DNA of 64,000 nt from Xenorhabdus cabanillasii. GTDB taxonomy: Bacteria > Pseudomonadota > Gammaproteobacteria > Enterobacterales > Enterobacteriaceae. Positions 50,639 through 59,743 of this stretch are shown piece after piece. Made by a program: the position numbers and the translations under genes. Position 1 is the first letter of the stretch, and each line of letters starts with the position of its first letter. The notes under the pieces were generated by a model. The model did no database searches and was not told the origin of the DNA. It saw only the letters and a program-made list of their open reading frames with translations. The DNA lies in contig NZ_QTUB01000001.1 of NCBI RefSeq assembly GCF_003386665.1, forward strand, positions 1,612,001-1,676,000, written 5' to 3'.

Positions 50639-51658
50639 CTATTTTTTCAATTCAAAGCCCTGCGCGCGTACCAATTGGTTCATCGATTTCAAATCAGCCA
50701 TCAGATCATCGACATTGTTGCTTAACAGATTTTGGTGCATTTCACTGAATGCGACACTCATCTCCTGCAAACTCTGCAAGGTTAATAATTTAGCTTCTTG
50801 AAACTGCTGGCTGTTAGCCTGATGTTGTTTAAGTGTTGTGAAAGATTCCACCGCATTCTTTATCATAGGTAAATAGCGGTTAAGAAATGTTGTTCCCTGT
50901 GGGATATCCCGTTCATCTTCTTTCATACAGGCAATGATGGCACGGGTTTTTTCCTCAATTTTCCCAAGATAAGGCTGCATATCAAGCGAAACATTAGGCT
51001 GGTGGGCCATGATTAAAGCCAATTGATGATAATATTCTTTAAAAGCATCTGGTGTATTTTCTTCTTCCTGCTCGTTGTTTTTAACAATTGTTTTTCTTGT
51101 GGCCTCTTCTGCTGCTTTTTTTATCTCATCCTCAACTTTTTTTATTTCTTCATTGAGTTTTTTTCGCTCAAAATTACAGGCTGCAAAAAGTAGAACAGCA
51201 TATGTGATACAGAACCAGGTTGGAAATAGTTGAAAATATTTTATCAATGCTGAGACGAGAGTAAGACATCCTATTATCAATAGAACAAACCGCCCACCTT
51301 TTACTGATTGCTTACCAATGGATTTGATAAGCAACATAGCAAGACCTGTCAGTAGAATGAACACAGGCAGTAAATTGGCAAACGCACACAATATCAACAG
51401 TAATACGATAATGAAAGATTGCCGAACGTTGGAACTATGCTCATTACGAGGAGGCCAAAGAGCAACCATGCCAATATAATTAGAGAAAACAATGAGTCCT
51501 TCAATAGATGAGTTATAAATCCCTTCCCAAAGTTTCGAATTCGTTGTTATACCAATGACTATAGAGCTAGTAAACAGCCCTATGACATGAATTAACAAGC
51601 GCTTAATAAATGCTTTTATGGTATCCACAATAAAGCCATTCCTTAAAAGCCTTCCCAT
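50639..51658 (-). CDS. XpaC-like membrane protein paired with TelA
   Basis: The 339-residue protein has five or six hydrophobic segments in residues 20-160, then a charged coiled-coil region (KKLNEEIKKVEDEIKKAAEE) and a soluble C-terminal helical domain. The segment DIPQGTTFLNRYLPMIKNAV and the final VDDLMADLKSMNQLVRAQG match the layout of the XpaC family (annotated for 5-bromo-4-chloroindolyl phosphate hydrolysis), whose genes typically stand next to telA, as here. The biochemical role of the family is not established; an enzymatic activity should not be assumed. Confidence 0.75.
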   Translation of the reverse strand: MGRLLRNGFIVDTIKAFIKRLLIHVIGLFTSSIVIGITTNSKLWEGIYNSSIEGLIVFSNYIGMVALWPPRNEHSSNVRQSFIIVLLLILCAFANLLPVFILLTGLAMLLIKSIGKQSVKGGRFVLLIIGCLTLVSALIKYFQLFPTWFCITYAVLLFAACNFERKKLNEEIKKVEDEIKKAAEEATRKTIVKNNEQEEENTPDAFKEYYHQLALIMAHQPNVSLDMQPYLGKIEEKTRAIIACMKEDERDIPQGTTFLNRYLPMIKNAVESFTTLKQHQANSQQFQEAKLLTLQSLQEMSVAFSEMHQNLLSNNVDDLMADLKSMNQLVRAQGFELKK

Positions 51659-51709
51659 AAGAGGAAAGCTCCTATTTAAAAAATTAACACGTTTTTCTGA
51701 ACAAGCCGA

Positions 51710-52813
51710 TTATTGATATTTCGTCACTGCGGCGTTTAAACGCTGGCGCAGGTTTTCTTCCATATTGGCAAGTTCGACTTCCACCTGAGCACGCTTGCTT
51801 TTCGCATCAGAAGCAATGCGCATGGTTTCTTCAATTGTATTGACCAGACGGTCTTGTACTTCACGTAATGTTTCAGCATCAATAATGGAGCGCTCAACTT
51901 CTGTTGCCACTGCAATGCTGTTTTGTTGCAGAATTTCAGCATTTCTGCGCAGGAGTTCATTCGTGGTATCGCTAACTTCTTTTTGCAGTTTGGCTGCTTT
52001 ACCTTGCGTTTCCAAAGATAATTGCAATACTAACTGGCTTTTCCAGATCGGCAGGGTAGTTAAGATACTGCTCTGGATTTTTTCGGCCAGTTGCTGGTTG
52101 TTACTCTGTACGATACGGATTTGCGGTGCAGTCTGAATCGCTACGGCTTTTGATAGTTCCAGGTCATGAATACGGCGTTCAAACCGGGTGATGTTTTCCA
52201 TCAGATCTTTCACACTCTGCGCATCCATCATGTCTTTGGACATCTCTGCTTTCATGCGCAGTTCAGGCAGAAGTTCGTTTCTTACCTGTTCCAGCTTCTG
52301 TTTACCGGCTTCAACATAGAGTGTAATGTCTTTATAAAAACCCAAATTGCGGGTATAGAGCTGTTCCAGTACATTAATATCCCGAACCAGCGTAGTCATT
52401 GCATTATCAAGATGGACGGTAATTGCATCCACCTGTTGAGTTAAGGTTCTGCTATCAATAACTGCGCGTTCTGCTTTTTTGAACAGGCCACCAATCAGAG
52501 GAAGATTTCTGAAAAAACTACTCGTTTTTTCTTCTTCGGTCAGTGGGCCATTCTCACGCACAAACATGACCAAATCAGATAATTTTTTACCAACCGCTCC
52601 GGTGTCTTTTGAACGGACATTCTCCAATAAAGAATCAGCAAAGCGGGCAATTTCGCCCATAGGTTTAGCACCATAGCTAATCACCGCAGTTGGTTGGAAA
52701 ATATCAATTTTTTCTATCAGTTCGTTGACTTTTTCCTGATCAATCCGATCCGTTAATTGTGTAGAGCTGGTTTGGCGTTCGAACGATGGTACAGGCATAG
52801 ATTCCGTATTCAT
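51710..52813 (-). CDS. TelA/KlaA-family toxic anion resistance protein
   Basis: The protein belongs to the TelA family, named for tellurite resistance and often tied to envelope stress or phage/colicin resistance. It is a cytoplasmic all-helical protein with long coiled coils; the blocks FARFADSLL, LPLIGGLFKKAERAV and LPIWKSQLVLQLSLE are family-like. I prefer ATG 52813 (MNTESMPVPSFERQTSS, 367 residues) to the TTG at 52858, which would add 15 residues. The gene is 51 bp upstream of the XpaC-like gene, so the two form an operon. Confidence 0.88.
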   Translation of the reverse strand: MNTESMPVPSFERQTSSTQLTDRIDQEKVNELIEKIDIFQPTAVISYGAKPMGEIARFADSLLENVRSKDTGAVGKKLSDLVMFVRENGPLTEEEKTSSFFRNLPLIGGLFKKAERAVIDSRTLTQQVDAITVHLDNAMTTLVRDINVLEQLYTRNLGFYKDITLYVEAGKQKLEQVRNELLPELRMKAEMSKDMMDAQSVKDLMENITRFERRIHDLELSKAVAIQTAPQIRIVQSNNQQLAEKIQSSILTTLPIWKSQLVLQLSLETQGKAAKLQKEVSDTTNELLRRNAEILQQNSIAVATEVERSIIDAETLREVQDRLVNTIEETMRIASDAKSKRAQVEVELANMEENLRQRLNAAVTKYQ

Positions 52814-53478
52814 GAGATAGTCCAATTGTGAAATTAATGTATATCCAGTGTCTTTCAAGTGGTAGCTTTGTGGGTGGGTTGAGTTCCTTTACCATCGCGC
52901 TGTATCTTGAAATCCATAGGGCATAACTAGGTATAATATAAAGAATATTATACGATTTTCTCTGTTTATTTAAAGCCAATTCACTTAAGAATACGGTATT
53001 TCCATTTATTGGATAAACGTAATAATTGTTTGATTTAAAATGTTTTTCGGTATTTCAGGGGTTATTGATTTTAAAGTTATTGTTAGTCAGATGATTGTTC
53101 TTAAATGGTTCTGCGCTTAGTACTTAGCTTTTTTGTAGTAACCCTACACAGTATTTATCCTTCTAAATAAAACATGTGCCAGGCTCTATTTCTGGTTGTT
53201 TTAATCGTTGGTCGAGAAGTGAATAAATAGGTTTTCATAATTGTGATACACTCAAATTTTAAAGATTCCTTACTCCTCGCGTCTTTAAATTTTATGATTC
53301 AATGAAATTGGTTTAAGGAGTATTCTTACTAAATACAGCATAATTAGAGAGCTGTTTTTATGAGCCTTCAAATGATAATTGTTGTTTATATCAAATTTGT
53401 AATCGCATCATTCAACGCTATACTCCAGACAACAAGAGTTGATTTCGGGTTGAATACTCTAATCAGAGGATACATATT
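52814..53478. other. Gene-free stretch with an IS630 end
   Basis: No supported ORF on either strand. It contains the promoter of telA at its left end, a solo IS630-type end at 53226-53253 and, near 53460, the ribosome-binding site of the DUF3761 gene. Confidence 0.5.
53226..53253. repeat. Solo IS630-type terminal repeat
   Basis: The 28 bases starting AATAGGTTTTCATAATTGTG match the left end of the IS630 copy at 42347-42374 with about three changes, and are preceded by TA, the expected target dinucleotide. In the direction of a transposase gene, the last codons (VSQL, stop) resemble the VSLL end of the intact element. No transposase or second end follows, so it is a scar of a lost or deleted copy. 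Confidence 0.75.
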
Positions 53479-53793
53479 ATGAAAATCTTGAAGTTATCAG
53501 TTGCAGCATTACTGGTGTTGTTTTCAAGTGCAGTACTTGCAGCGCCCACAGTATCAACAGATCACACTGCCAAAACTGCCACAACAGTGGAAAAGAGTGC
53601 CAAAACGGCTGAAAATAAAGTTAGCTCGTTAGAAAAGAAAGCGGGTGAAAACAGTAAGAAATTAACGAAGAAAGGAAATACTAAAGCTAAAAAAGGTATG
53701 AATACTGCGCTTTGTAAAGATGGAACTTATAGTAAGAGTAAATCGCGTAAAGGTGCATGCTCACGTCACGGTGGTGTCGCTAAATGGTTATAG
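53479..53793 (+). CDS. Small secreted DUF3761 protein
   Basis: The 104-residue product has a clear signal peptide (MKILKLSVAALLVLFSSAVL, cut after AA near residue 22), a Lys/Thr/Ala-rich repetitive linker, and a C-terminal domain with ALCKDGTYSKSKSRKGACSR followed by HGGVAKWL. This cysteine pair with C-x-DGT-x-S...GACS-x-HGGV is the DUF3761 signature. The role of the family is unknown. AGAGGA precedes the ATG. It stands alone, with its own terminator. Confidence 0.85.
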   Translation: MKILKLSVAALLVLFSSAVLAAPTVSTDHTAKTATTVEKSAKTAENKVSSLEKKAGENSKKLTKKGNTKAKKGMNTALCKDGTYSKSKSRKGACSRHGGVAKWL

Positions 53794-53822
53794 TTTTCCG
53801 GTGACTTTTTATTATGTCTAAT

Positions 53823-53844
53823 TTAGGGGGCTCAGGCCCCCTAA
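53823..53844 (+). terminator. Hairpin after the DUF3761 gene
   Basis: TTAGGGGGC (53823-53831) and GCCCCCTAA (53836-53844) pair fully around the loop TCAG. The following bases are only weakly T-rich. Confidence 0.8.
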
Positions 53845-54004
53845 TTACTTTCCAATAAGAGTCTCTTTCTTAATTGTTACGCTTTATACACCAGTTATTG
53901 TGAAAATAATATTTTTCTCGATATTGCCAGTGTATTGTTAATTCTAAAATGCGTTAGATTAGAATAGAAGCTTAAAGGTATTTTATTCACTAAGAAGAAA
54001 AGAT

Positions 54005-54050
54005 GTAAGGAAGCAATATTAAATCAATTGATTTAGTATTGCTTCCTTAC
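54005..54050. repeat. 46-base near-perfect palindrome
   Basis: The left arm begins GTAAGGAAGCAATA and the right arm ends TATTGCTTCCTTAC; the two 23-base arms pair along their whole length with a single T/C difference (a G-T wobble in RNA) and no loop. There is no T tract. Such loop-less palindromes are rare and unstable, so it may be recent or functional. Confidence 0.88.
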
Positions 54051-54474
54051 TTATTTAAGCTAACTATTAAAACATAATTAACCACTAAAATAGATAACTA
54101 AAAATAGATAAATTCATATCTGATGATTCACATAACTAAATTAATTTTTACATTGATGATTTAAGGAGGGTGAGAAATTGTTTTTTATTAAAAATAAATG
54201 AGTTAAACATAATATTGTGAATCAAGTATTCTTTATTTTAGATAAAAAATAGTAGGGAAATATGTGATAAATAACACTATTTTCCAGATAAAATTCCAAT
54301 AATTATTACACTTATTTACGGTATTAAGTAAAAAATATAGATTATTGTCAGTAACGTGCTAATATTCGTTACGTAATTAACCTCACGAATCACGAATAAA
54401 GATAGCTATAGATTGATTGCTTTGTTAATATTCGTGTGTTTTTTTATCCAGAGTAATAAAACGAGGAGAAGCAA

Positions 54475-55245
54475 ATGCCCTCTCGAATGATGAGGACAAC
54501 TGCGGTCTTCGCTTTCTTTCTCTCTTTAATCTTTACTGGATTGAGCAATGCTTCAACCAATAGCTCAAAAGTGAAAGAGTATTCTCACAATGGCATAAAG
54601 CATCATTTGCCTGATTTGCGAAAATACCCTTCAGGTACACCCAGGAAGAAAGCGTTTTTAAATATTGTTGTCCCTGTAATTGATAAGCATAATCAACAGA
54701 TTATGCAAGACCGCACATGGCTCCTGTCGCACCATAAATCACATAAATGGTCTGTACAGGATATCAGGCGATTGCAGAGGATCTGCACAGATTACAAAAT
54801 GACTTGTACCTTACCAAAATGGGTTGACTGGCAGCAGTTGTTGAATAGGGTTGATATTATTCCGACCCATTTCGTTGCTACTCAGGCTGCCGCAGAATCA
54901 GGATGGGGAACATCAGAACTTGCACTGAAAAATAATAACCTGTTTGGAATGCGTTGTCGCTCATGCGGCAAAGCTAAAGGGAAAATTAAAGGTTATTCAG
55001 TTTATGATTCGATTGAAGACTCTGTCATCGCCTATATGAAAAATATGAATACGCATCGTGCTTATGAGTCACTGCGTACTTCACGTGCAAGGCAGAGAAT
55101 AGCACAAGTGCCACTTAATACCGGCAAACTGATCGATCATCTTAAAGGTTATTCCGAATTAGGTGCTGGCTATAATCGTTATTTACATAAAGTATTTAAT
55201 GGCAATAAGGAATTAATTTCACAAGTACAGGAATACGGAAAGTGA
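54475..55245 (+). CDS. bax: Bax-type glucosaminidase-domain protein
   Basis: Bax is an exported protein with a beta-N-acetylglucosaminidase (flagellar FlgJ-like) fold that should act on peptidoglycan. The 256-residue protein has a signal peptide (residues 1-26), the conserved Bax segment PRKKAFLNIVVPVIDKHNQQ and the catalytic region THFVATQAAAESGWGTSELA followed by NNNLFGMRC, with the presumed catalytic Glu in AAESGWG. It is intact and followed by a shared terminator. Confidence 0.92.
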   Translation: MPSRMMRTTAVFAFFLSLIFTGLSNASTNSSKVKEYSHNGIKHHLPDLRKYPSGTPRKKAFLNIVVPVIDKHNQQIMQDRTWLLSHHKSHKWSVQDIRRLQRICTDYKMTCTLPKWVDWQQLLNRVDIIPTHFVATQAAAESGWGTSELALKNNNLFGMRCRSCGKAKGKIKGYSVYDSIEDSVIAYMKNMNTHRAYESLRTSRARQRIAQVPLNTGKLIDHLKGYSELGAGYNRYLHKVFNGNKELISQVQEYGK

Positions 55246-55279
55246 TTGCCAATAAATATGAGTAATATGGCTATTCTTC

Positions 55280-55320
55280 AATAATCCGCACTGTATTAAT
55301 TACAATGTGGATTATTTTTT
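55280..55320. terminator. Bidirectional terminator between bax and gntU
   Basis: AATAATCC (55280-55287) pairs with GGATTATT (55309-55316), with more pairing inside, and is followed by T bases on the plus strand. It lies between converging genes. Confidence 0.8.
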
Positions 55321-55349
55321 ATCATGATAGTCTAAAAACCGTTAGCACA

Positions 55350-56687
55350 TCACAGCATCGCGAAATAGATCATACCGACAATTGCTCCTGTTGTACCTAA
55401 AATAGTTTCCATGATTGTCCATGTTTTTAAGGTCTGTCCTTCTGTTGCCCCGGTAAATTTACCGAACAACCAGAAACCAGAATCATTGACATGGCTGAAG
55501 ATCAATGAGCCACCAGCGATACATACAGAGAGTGCTGCCATTTGTGCACCGGAATAACCCAGTTCACCGATAACAGGCAGTATCAGGCCAACAGTGGTCA
55601 GGCAGGCAACAGTGGCTGAGCCCTGTATCACACGTACAGCGCCAGCCAGAATAAAACATGCCAATGCGATTGGCAGGCCGACACCAATCAACGCGTTACC
55701 CAACGAAGGCCCTACACCGGAATCAATCAATACTTGCTTGAAGACGCCACCCGCACCTGTGACCAGTAAGATAATACCCGCTGGTTGGATTGCCGCAGAG
55801 CAGACATCCATTACTTTTTCTTTGCTCATGCCACGACGAATTGCCAGGCCATAAATTGCCACCAGACAGGCAATTAAAATTGCGGTGAAAGGATGACCGA
55901 TAAATTCCAGCCACTGATACAGTACAGATTGTTTATCAACAAAACGGGCACCAATGGTTTTCAATCCGACTAATACTAATGGAAATAGCACCAGTGACAG
56001 ACTGAACACAAAAGAAGGCATTTGATTCTTACCAATGCTTGGTGTGCTCAGATCTTTGGGTAAATCCAGAGTGACATATTTGCTGATGAAATTACCGTAT
56101 ACTGGGCCAGCCAGTAACATACCGGGAATTGCCGCACTCAGGCCAATCAGGATCATCCAGCCAAAATCTGCTCCCATTTGAGAAGCCAGCATCATTGGAG
56201 CCGGCCCCGGCACCAGAAACGCCGCCGCCGCTGCCACACCAGCAAATAATGGAACCGCCAGTTTTACCACATTACCGCCAGTCCGACGTGCAACAGCAAA
56301 AACCACGCCGATCAACAGTACAATCGCTACATCAAAAAACAGTGGTAATGCACAGATAAGGCCTGCAATACCTAGCGCATAATTAGCCCGTTTTTCACCG
56401 AAGCTGCCCAGTAATTTTACGGCGATTTGATCAAGTGCGCCTGTTTCATGCAGGATTTTGCCAAACATGGCTCCTAGTGCGACTACAATAGCAAGGAAGC
56501 CCAATGTGCCTGACATACCGTTTTGCATAGTTTGAGCGATTTTTTCTAATGGCATCCCGGAAAAAATACCGGCTCCCATTGAAACCAACATCAAGGCGAT
56601 AAAGGCGTGCATTCGGGCCTTCATCACCAAAAACAGCAGCAGAAGAACAGAGCCGACAGCTGTCAGCACCAGCGTTAATGTACTCAT
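55350..56687 (-). CDS. gntU: Gluconate permease GntU
   Basis: GntU is a low-affinity gluconate/proton symporter. The 445-residue protein has about 12 membrane helices and follows the E. coli GntU sequence closely (MSTLTLVLTAVGSVLLLLFL, LFAGVAAAAAFLVPGPAPMM, IHVND-type SHVNDSGFWLFGKF). It starts at the last base of the gntK stop (TAATG), giving coupled gntK-gntU expression, the same order as E. coli gntRKU. It is intact. Confidence 0.94.
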   Translation of the reverse strand: MSTLTLVLTAVGSVLLLLFLVMKARMHAFIALMLVSMGAGIFSGMPLEKIAQTMQNGMSGTLGFLAIVVALGAMFGKILHETGALDQIAVKLLGSFGEKRANYALGIAGLICALPLFFDVAIVLLIGVVFAVARRTGGNVVKLAVPLFAGVAAAAAFLVPGPAPMMLASQMGADFGWMILIGLSAAIPGMLLAGPVYGNFISKYVTLDLPKDLSTPSIGKNQMPSFVFSLSLVLFPLVLVGLKTIGARFVDKQSVLYQWLEFIGHPFTAILIACLVAIYGLAIRRGMSKEKVMDVCSAAIQPAGIILLVTGAGGVFKQVLIDSGVGPSLGNALIGVGLPIALACFILAGAVRVIQGSATVACLTTVGLILPVIGELGYSGAQMAALSVCIAGGSLIFSHVNDSGFWLFGKFTGATEGQTLKTWTIMETILGTTGAIVGMIYFAML

Positions 56688-57223
56688 TAATGCCTCTTAG
56701 TAATATGGTGGATTGTTTTAATTGTGTTTTTAATTACTTCATCAAGAGCTGGTTTGATATCAATAGCATGGATATCTTTCTCATCACTCGTCGGTTCTTC
56801 TAATGCCTCAAATTGGGAGATCAGCATTTGTGGTTTGAAAAAATGTCCTTTACGTGTTTTCAGGCGGCTTTCAATTAATTCAAAATCCCCCTGCATATAC
56901 AGGAATGACAAGTTTTTGTTACCGTTACGCAGAATATCCCGGTAGCGTTTTTTCAGGGCAGAACACACCAGCAAAGAGACGTTATTGGTACGTTGCATGG
57001 CAAAAATGGCATCATTAAGCGCTTCCAGCCACGGTTGACGATCATCGTCATTCAGGGCATGACCTTCTGCCATTTTCTTAATATTGGCGCGGGGATGAAG
57101 GAAATCTCCATCTAAAAATGCAGCATCCAGTTTATGGGCAACACCATTGGCAACGGCAGATTTACCACTGCCGGATACCCCCATCAATATAAAAACATGG
57201 TTTGGCTGCTGGGTATCGCTCAT
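56687..57223 (-). CDS. gntK: Gluconokinase GntK
   Basis: GntK phosphorylates gluconate to 6-phosphogluconate. It has the P-loop GVSGSGKS and the family blocks FLDGDFLHPRANIKKMAEGH, PLNDDDRQPWL-like ALNDDDRQPWLEALND and CSALKKRYRDILR. ATG 57223 (MSDTQQPNHVF) is chosen because AGGAG stands seven bases upstream; the frame is open further up but has no ribosome-binding site there. 178 residues, the normal size. Controlled by the GntR site at 57310-57325. Confidence 0.93.
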   Translation of the reverse strand: MSDTQQPNHVFILMGVSGSGKSAVANGVAHKLDAAFLDGDFLHPRANIKKMAEGHALNDDDRQPWLEALNDAIFAMQRTNNVSLLVCSALKKRYRDILRNGNKNLSFLYMQGDFELIESRLKTRKGHFFKPQMLISQFEALEEPTSDEKDIHAIDIKPALDEVIKNTIKTIHHITKRH

Positions 57224-57309
57224 CATCAAACTCCTTTGTGCAGATTGTGTCACTTGGTCGTCCTTGTGATTGAACTGCAATATTTTCTTTGTGAAATATT
57301 ACCTGTGAA

Positions 57310-57325
57310 ATGTTACCGGTAACTA
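57310..57325 (-). promoter_or_regulatory. GntR operator upstream of gntK
   Basis: ATGTTACCGGTAACTA at 57310-57325 differs in one base from the full palindrome ATGTTACCGGTAACAT, the consensus recognised by GntR. It lies about 90 bp before gntK, between gntR and gntK, so GntR should repress gntKU here and gluconate release it. Confidence 0.9.
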
Positions 57326-57445
57326 CCTATTGGCAACATTATCAGCAGCAAAGGATGGTGAGCAATCAATCAAGATTGGTAAAAAAGGAAAATGTGAGGC
57401 CTATCGCAATTGAAGATGGGGAGATATCATTTTAAGCTACAAAAA

Positions 57446-58442
57446 TTAAACACTTTCACCTAATGAAAGCGTAAATCCAACGTCAATAAGAGTTTGTTCT
57501 AGTTTTTCGCCCTTTAGGCGTGCAAGCAATGCTTCTGCTGCCTTGCGTCCTATTTGGTCACGGGGAGTCAACACGCTGGCAAGTTTTGGGGTCATGACCT
57601 GACCGACATCATGCCCATGGAAACCGGCTACAGCAATGTCTCCCGGTACTTTGATCCCCTGACGCTGACATTCAAATATTGCACCAATCGCGATATCGTC
57701 ATTGGTACAAAACAGGCCGTCAACATCAGGATATTTCTGGTAAGTTTCCTGTAAGAGTCGGACACCCAATGAGTAAGATGAACTGGCCGGTGTCATCACT
57801 TTTCTTGGTTGTAATCCCGCACTGCGCATTGCTGTTTCATATCCTTCCAAACGGATCAACGTTCTTTCATCCTGCCGTGCACCGAGATAGACAATATTCT
57901 GGCAACCACGTCCGAGCATGGATTCTGTCATCTGACGTGCTGCTTCAAAATTATCGATACCAACGGCAACATCAAGGCAGGGCGATACACTGTCCATCAG
58001 TTCTACAACAGGGATACCAGTGGTTTCCAATACTTTCAGGGTTTTGGGAGTATGTGTTCGTTCGGCCAGGATCAGGCCATCAATATTATAGGAAAGCAGG
58101 GAAAGCAGACGCTCTTCTTCTTTCTGCGCAGAATAACCATAATGCGCGAGCATAGTCTGATAGCCATGACGGTCTGTCACATGTTCAATACCGCGGATAA
58201 CTTCGGCAAATACCTGATTGGTTAATGAAGGAAGCAATACCCCGATTGTCCGGCTGGTGGAATTGGAGAGAATATCCGGCACGCGATTAGGAATGTAGCC
58301 CAGTTGATCCAGGGCCGCAGCAATCCGTTCCCCTAAAGCCTGGGAAACCTGATTTGGATTACGTAAGAAACGGCTGACCGTCATTTTTGTGACGCCAACG
58401 AGGTCTGCAACATCTTGTAAAACGGGGCGTTTTTTTCTTCAT
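57446..58442 (-). pseudogene. gntR: Gluconate repressor GntR, frameshifted in an A7 run
   Basis: GntR is the LacI-family repressor of gluconate genes. The natural start is ATG 58442-58440, followed by AAG and seven A bases (58430-58436 on the plus strand). With six the protein would read MKKKRPVLQDVADLVGVTKM as in E. coli and have 331 residues, the exact E. coli length. With seven the frame ends after about 28 codons. The long frame from 58384 (MTVSRFLRNPNQVSQALGER) lacks the first half of the helix-turn-helix, and no alternative start exists upstream because a TGA closes that frame. The rest is intact. A read error, slip mutation or slippage-rescued gene are all possible. Confidence 0.88.
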
Positions 58443-58753
58443 TTTCAATGCGGTGCAATCAATATTGGGAGGAGCAAGCTAATTAAGTGTGGTTTTAACA
58501 CATTTAGACACCATAATAATACGGTTTTTAGCAAAAAATTCTGGCTGACTCACATTCCATAGAGACTGCATTTATTCGTCAACTGCCATGAAATTTTTAG
58601 GGTGAAAAATAATCAATCTGAAATTGTTTATATAAAAGTCACTGTGGTTAAAATATTTGCCCTTAGCTATTCATTTGTAAGCATTTTTGGTTAAACATAC
58701 ATAATATAGCTTATGCTAGTCTGCCGAGTCTTTCATTTTCCTTTGAGTGTATT
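58443..58753. promoter_or_regulatory. Divergent gntR / envelope-operon intergenic region
   Basis: About 310 bp without an ORF. It must hold the gntR promoter and the promoter of the three-gene envelope operon starting at 58754. No operator was recognised. Confidence 0.4.
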
Positions 58754-59743
58754 ATGACCTTAACTAACTTCAGCAAATTGTTAGCCGCTACATTCTGCTT
58801 TGTAACTTCATACAGTTATGCAGAAAGTGAGCGCCCACTTTTTTCATTGACGATGACTGAATCTGGTGTACCGCAAACGAATAGCGATGGTAGTTTATCC
58901 CGCTCTGCAAAATCAGAATCTCGTGTTCTGCCTATTTGGGGTGATGAAGCCCGAGCCAAAGGCTATGATCTTCCTGAGCCATTTGGTGTCAGTTATGGTT
59001 ATATGAACCTGCGCCAGGATGTTGTTGTGGATAGTATTAAGTTTGAGTTTACTAATCCAAAGCTTAAAATTTTTGAAGAAAATACTGTTGTTAATGCTGG
59101 TGATACCCGGAGCAGAAATGAAACCCATTTACTGAAACTGGATACATGGGTTCTTCCTTTCCTAAATGTATATGGTGTTTATGGAAAGACTAAAGGCAAA
59201 TCTAATACAAACTTGGACAACATTGTTGTCCTTGGTGATGCTGATACCTATAAAGATATTCCTTTCGAACTAAATTTCAAAGGAAAAACCTACGGTGGAG
59301 GTGCAACGCTTGCTGGTGGATATAATCAGTTTTTTGCCACTTTGGATGCTAACTATACCCGCACTAATCTGGATGTTTTAGATGGGGACATTAGTGCATT
59401 TGTCGTCACACCGCGTGTTGGTTATGAATTTGTTTTCGAACCATTATTCACTGGGCAAGGGAATAGCAAAGTTCAGGTATGGGTTGGCGCTATGTATCAG
59501 GACATTACACAACGTTTTAAAGGTGATGTTAGCAATCTCGATCTTCCGTCTCAGTTGTCAGAAGCATTTAGTTTGGTTTCTGGCATGACCGACATCAAAT
59601 TCGATGTCAAACAACACCTTGCCCATAAATGGAATAACACTGTCGGTGCCCGTTTCGAAGTCACCCGTAATTTCAATATATTATCTGAAGTTGGTTTTGG
59701 TAACCGGAACAGCTTCTACGTTTCTGGTGAGTTCCGTTTTTAA
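58754..59743 (+). CDS. Outer-membrane beta-barrel protein of unknown function
   Basis: The 329-residue product has a signal peptide (MTLTNFSKLLAATFCFVTSY, cut after YA near residue 23), many alternating strands, and ends FYVSGEFRF with the C-terminal phenylalanine expected for BamA-assembled barrels. Segments such as LKLDTWVLPFLNVYGVYGK and GGGATLAGGYNQFFATLDANY look like barrel strands. I do not recognise a named family. It is the first of three coupled genes: its stop overlaps the next start as TAATG. Confidence 0.75.
   Translation: MTLTNFSKLLAATFCFVTSYSYAESERPLFSLTMTESGVPQTNSDGSLSRSAKSESRVLPIWGDEARAKGYDLPEPFGVSYGYMNLRQDVVVDSIKFEFTNPKLKIFEENTVVNAGDTRSRNETHLLKLDTWVLPFLNVYGVYGKTKGKSNTNLDNIVVLGDADTYKDIPFELNFKGKTYGGGATLAGGYNQFFATLDANYTRTNLDVLDGDISAFVVTPRVGYEFVFEPLFTGQGNSKVQVWVGAMYQDITQRFKGDVSNLDLPSQLSEAFSLVSGMTDIKFDVKQHLAHKWNNTVGARFEVTRNFNILSEVGFGNRNSFYVSGEFRF

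Larger units (their letters stand above)
53794..54474. other. Gene-free stretch before bax
   Basis: About 680 bp, very AT-rich. It holds the terminator of the DUF3761 gene (53823-53844), a 46-base palindrome (54005-54050) and the bax promoter region. I see no ORF worth reporting. Confidence 0.55.
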
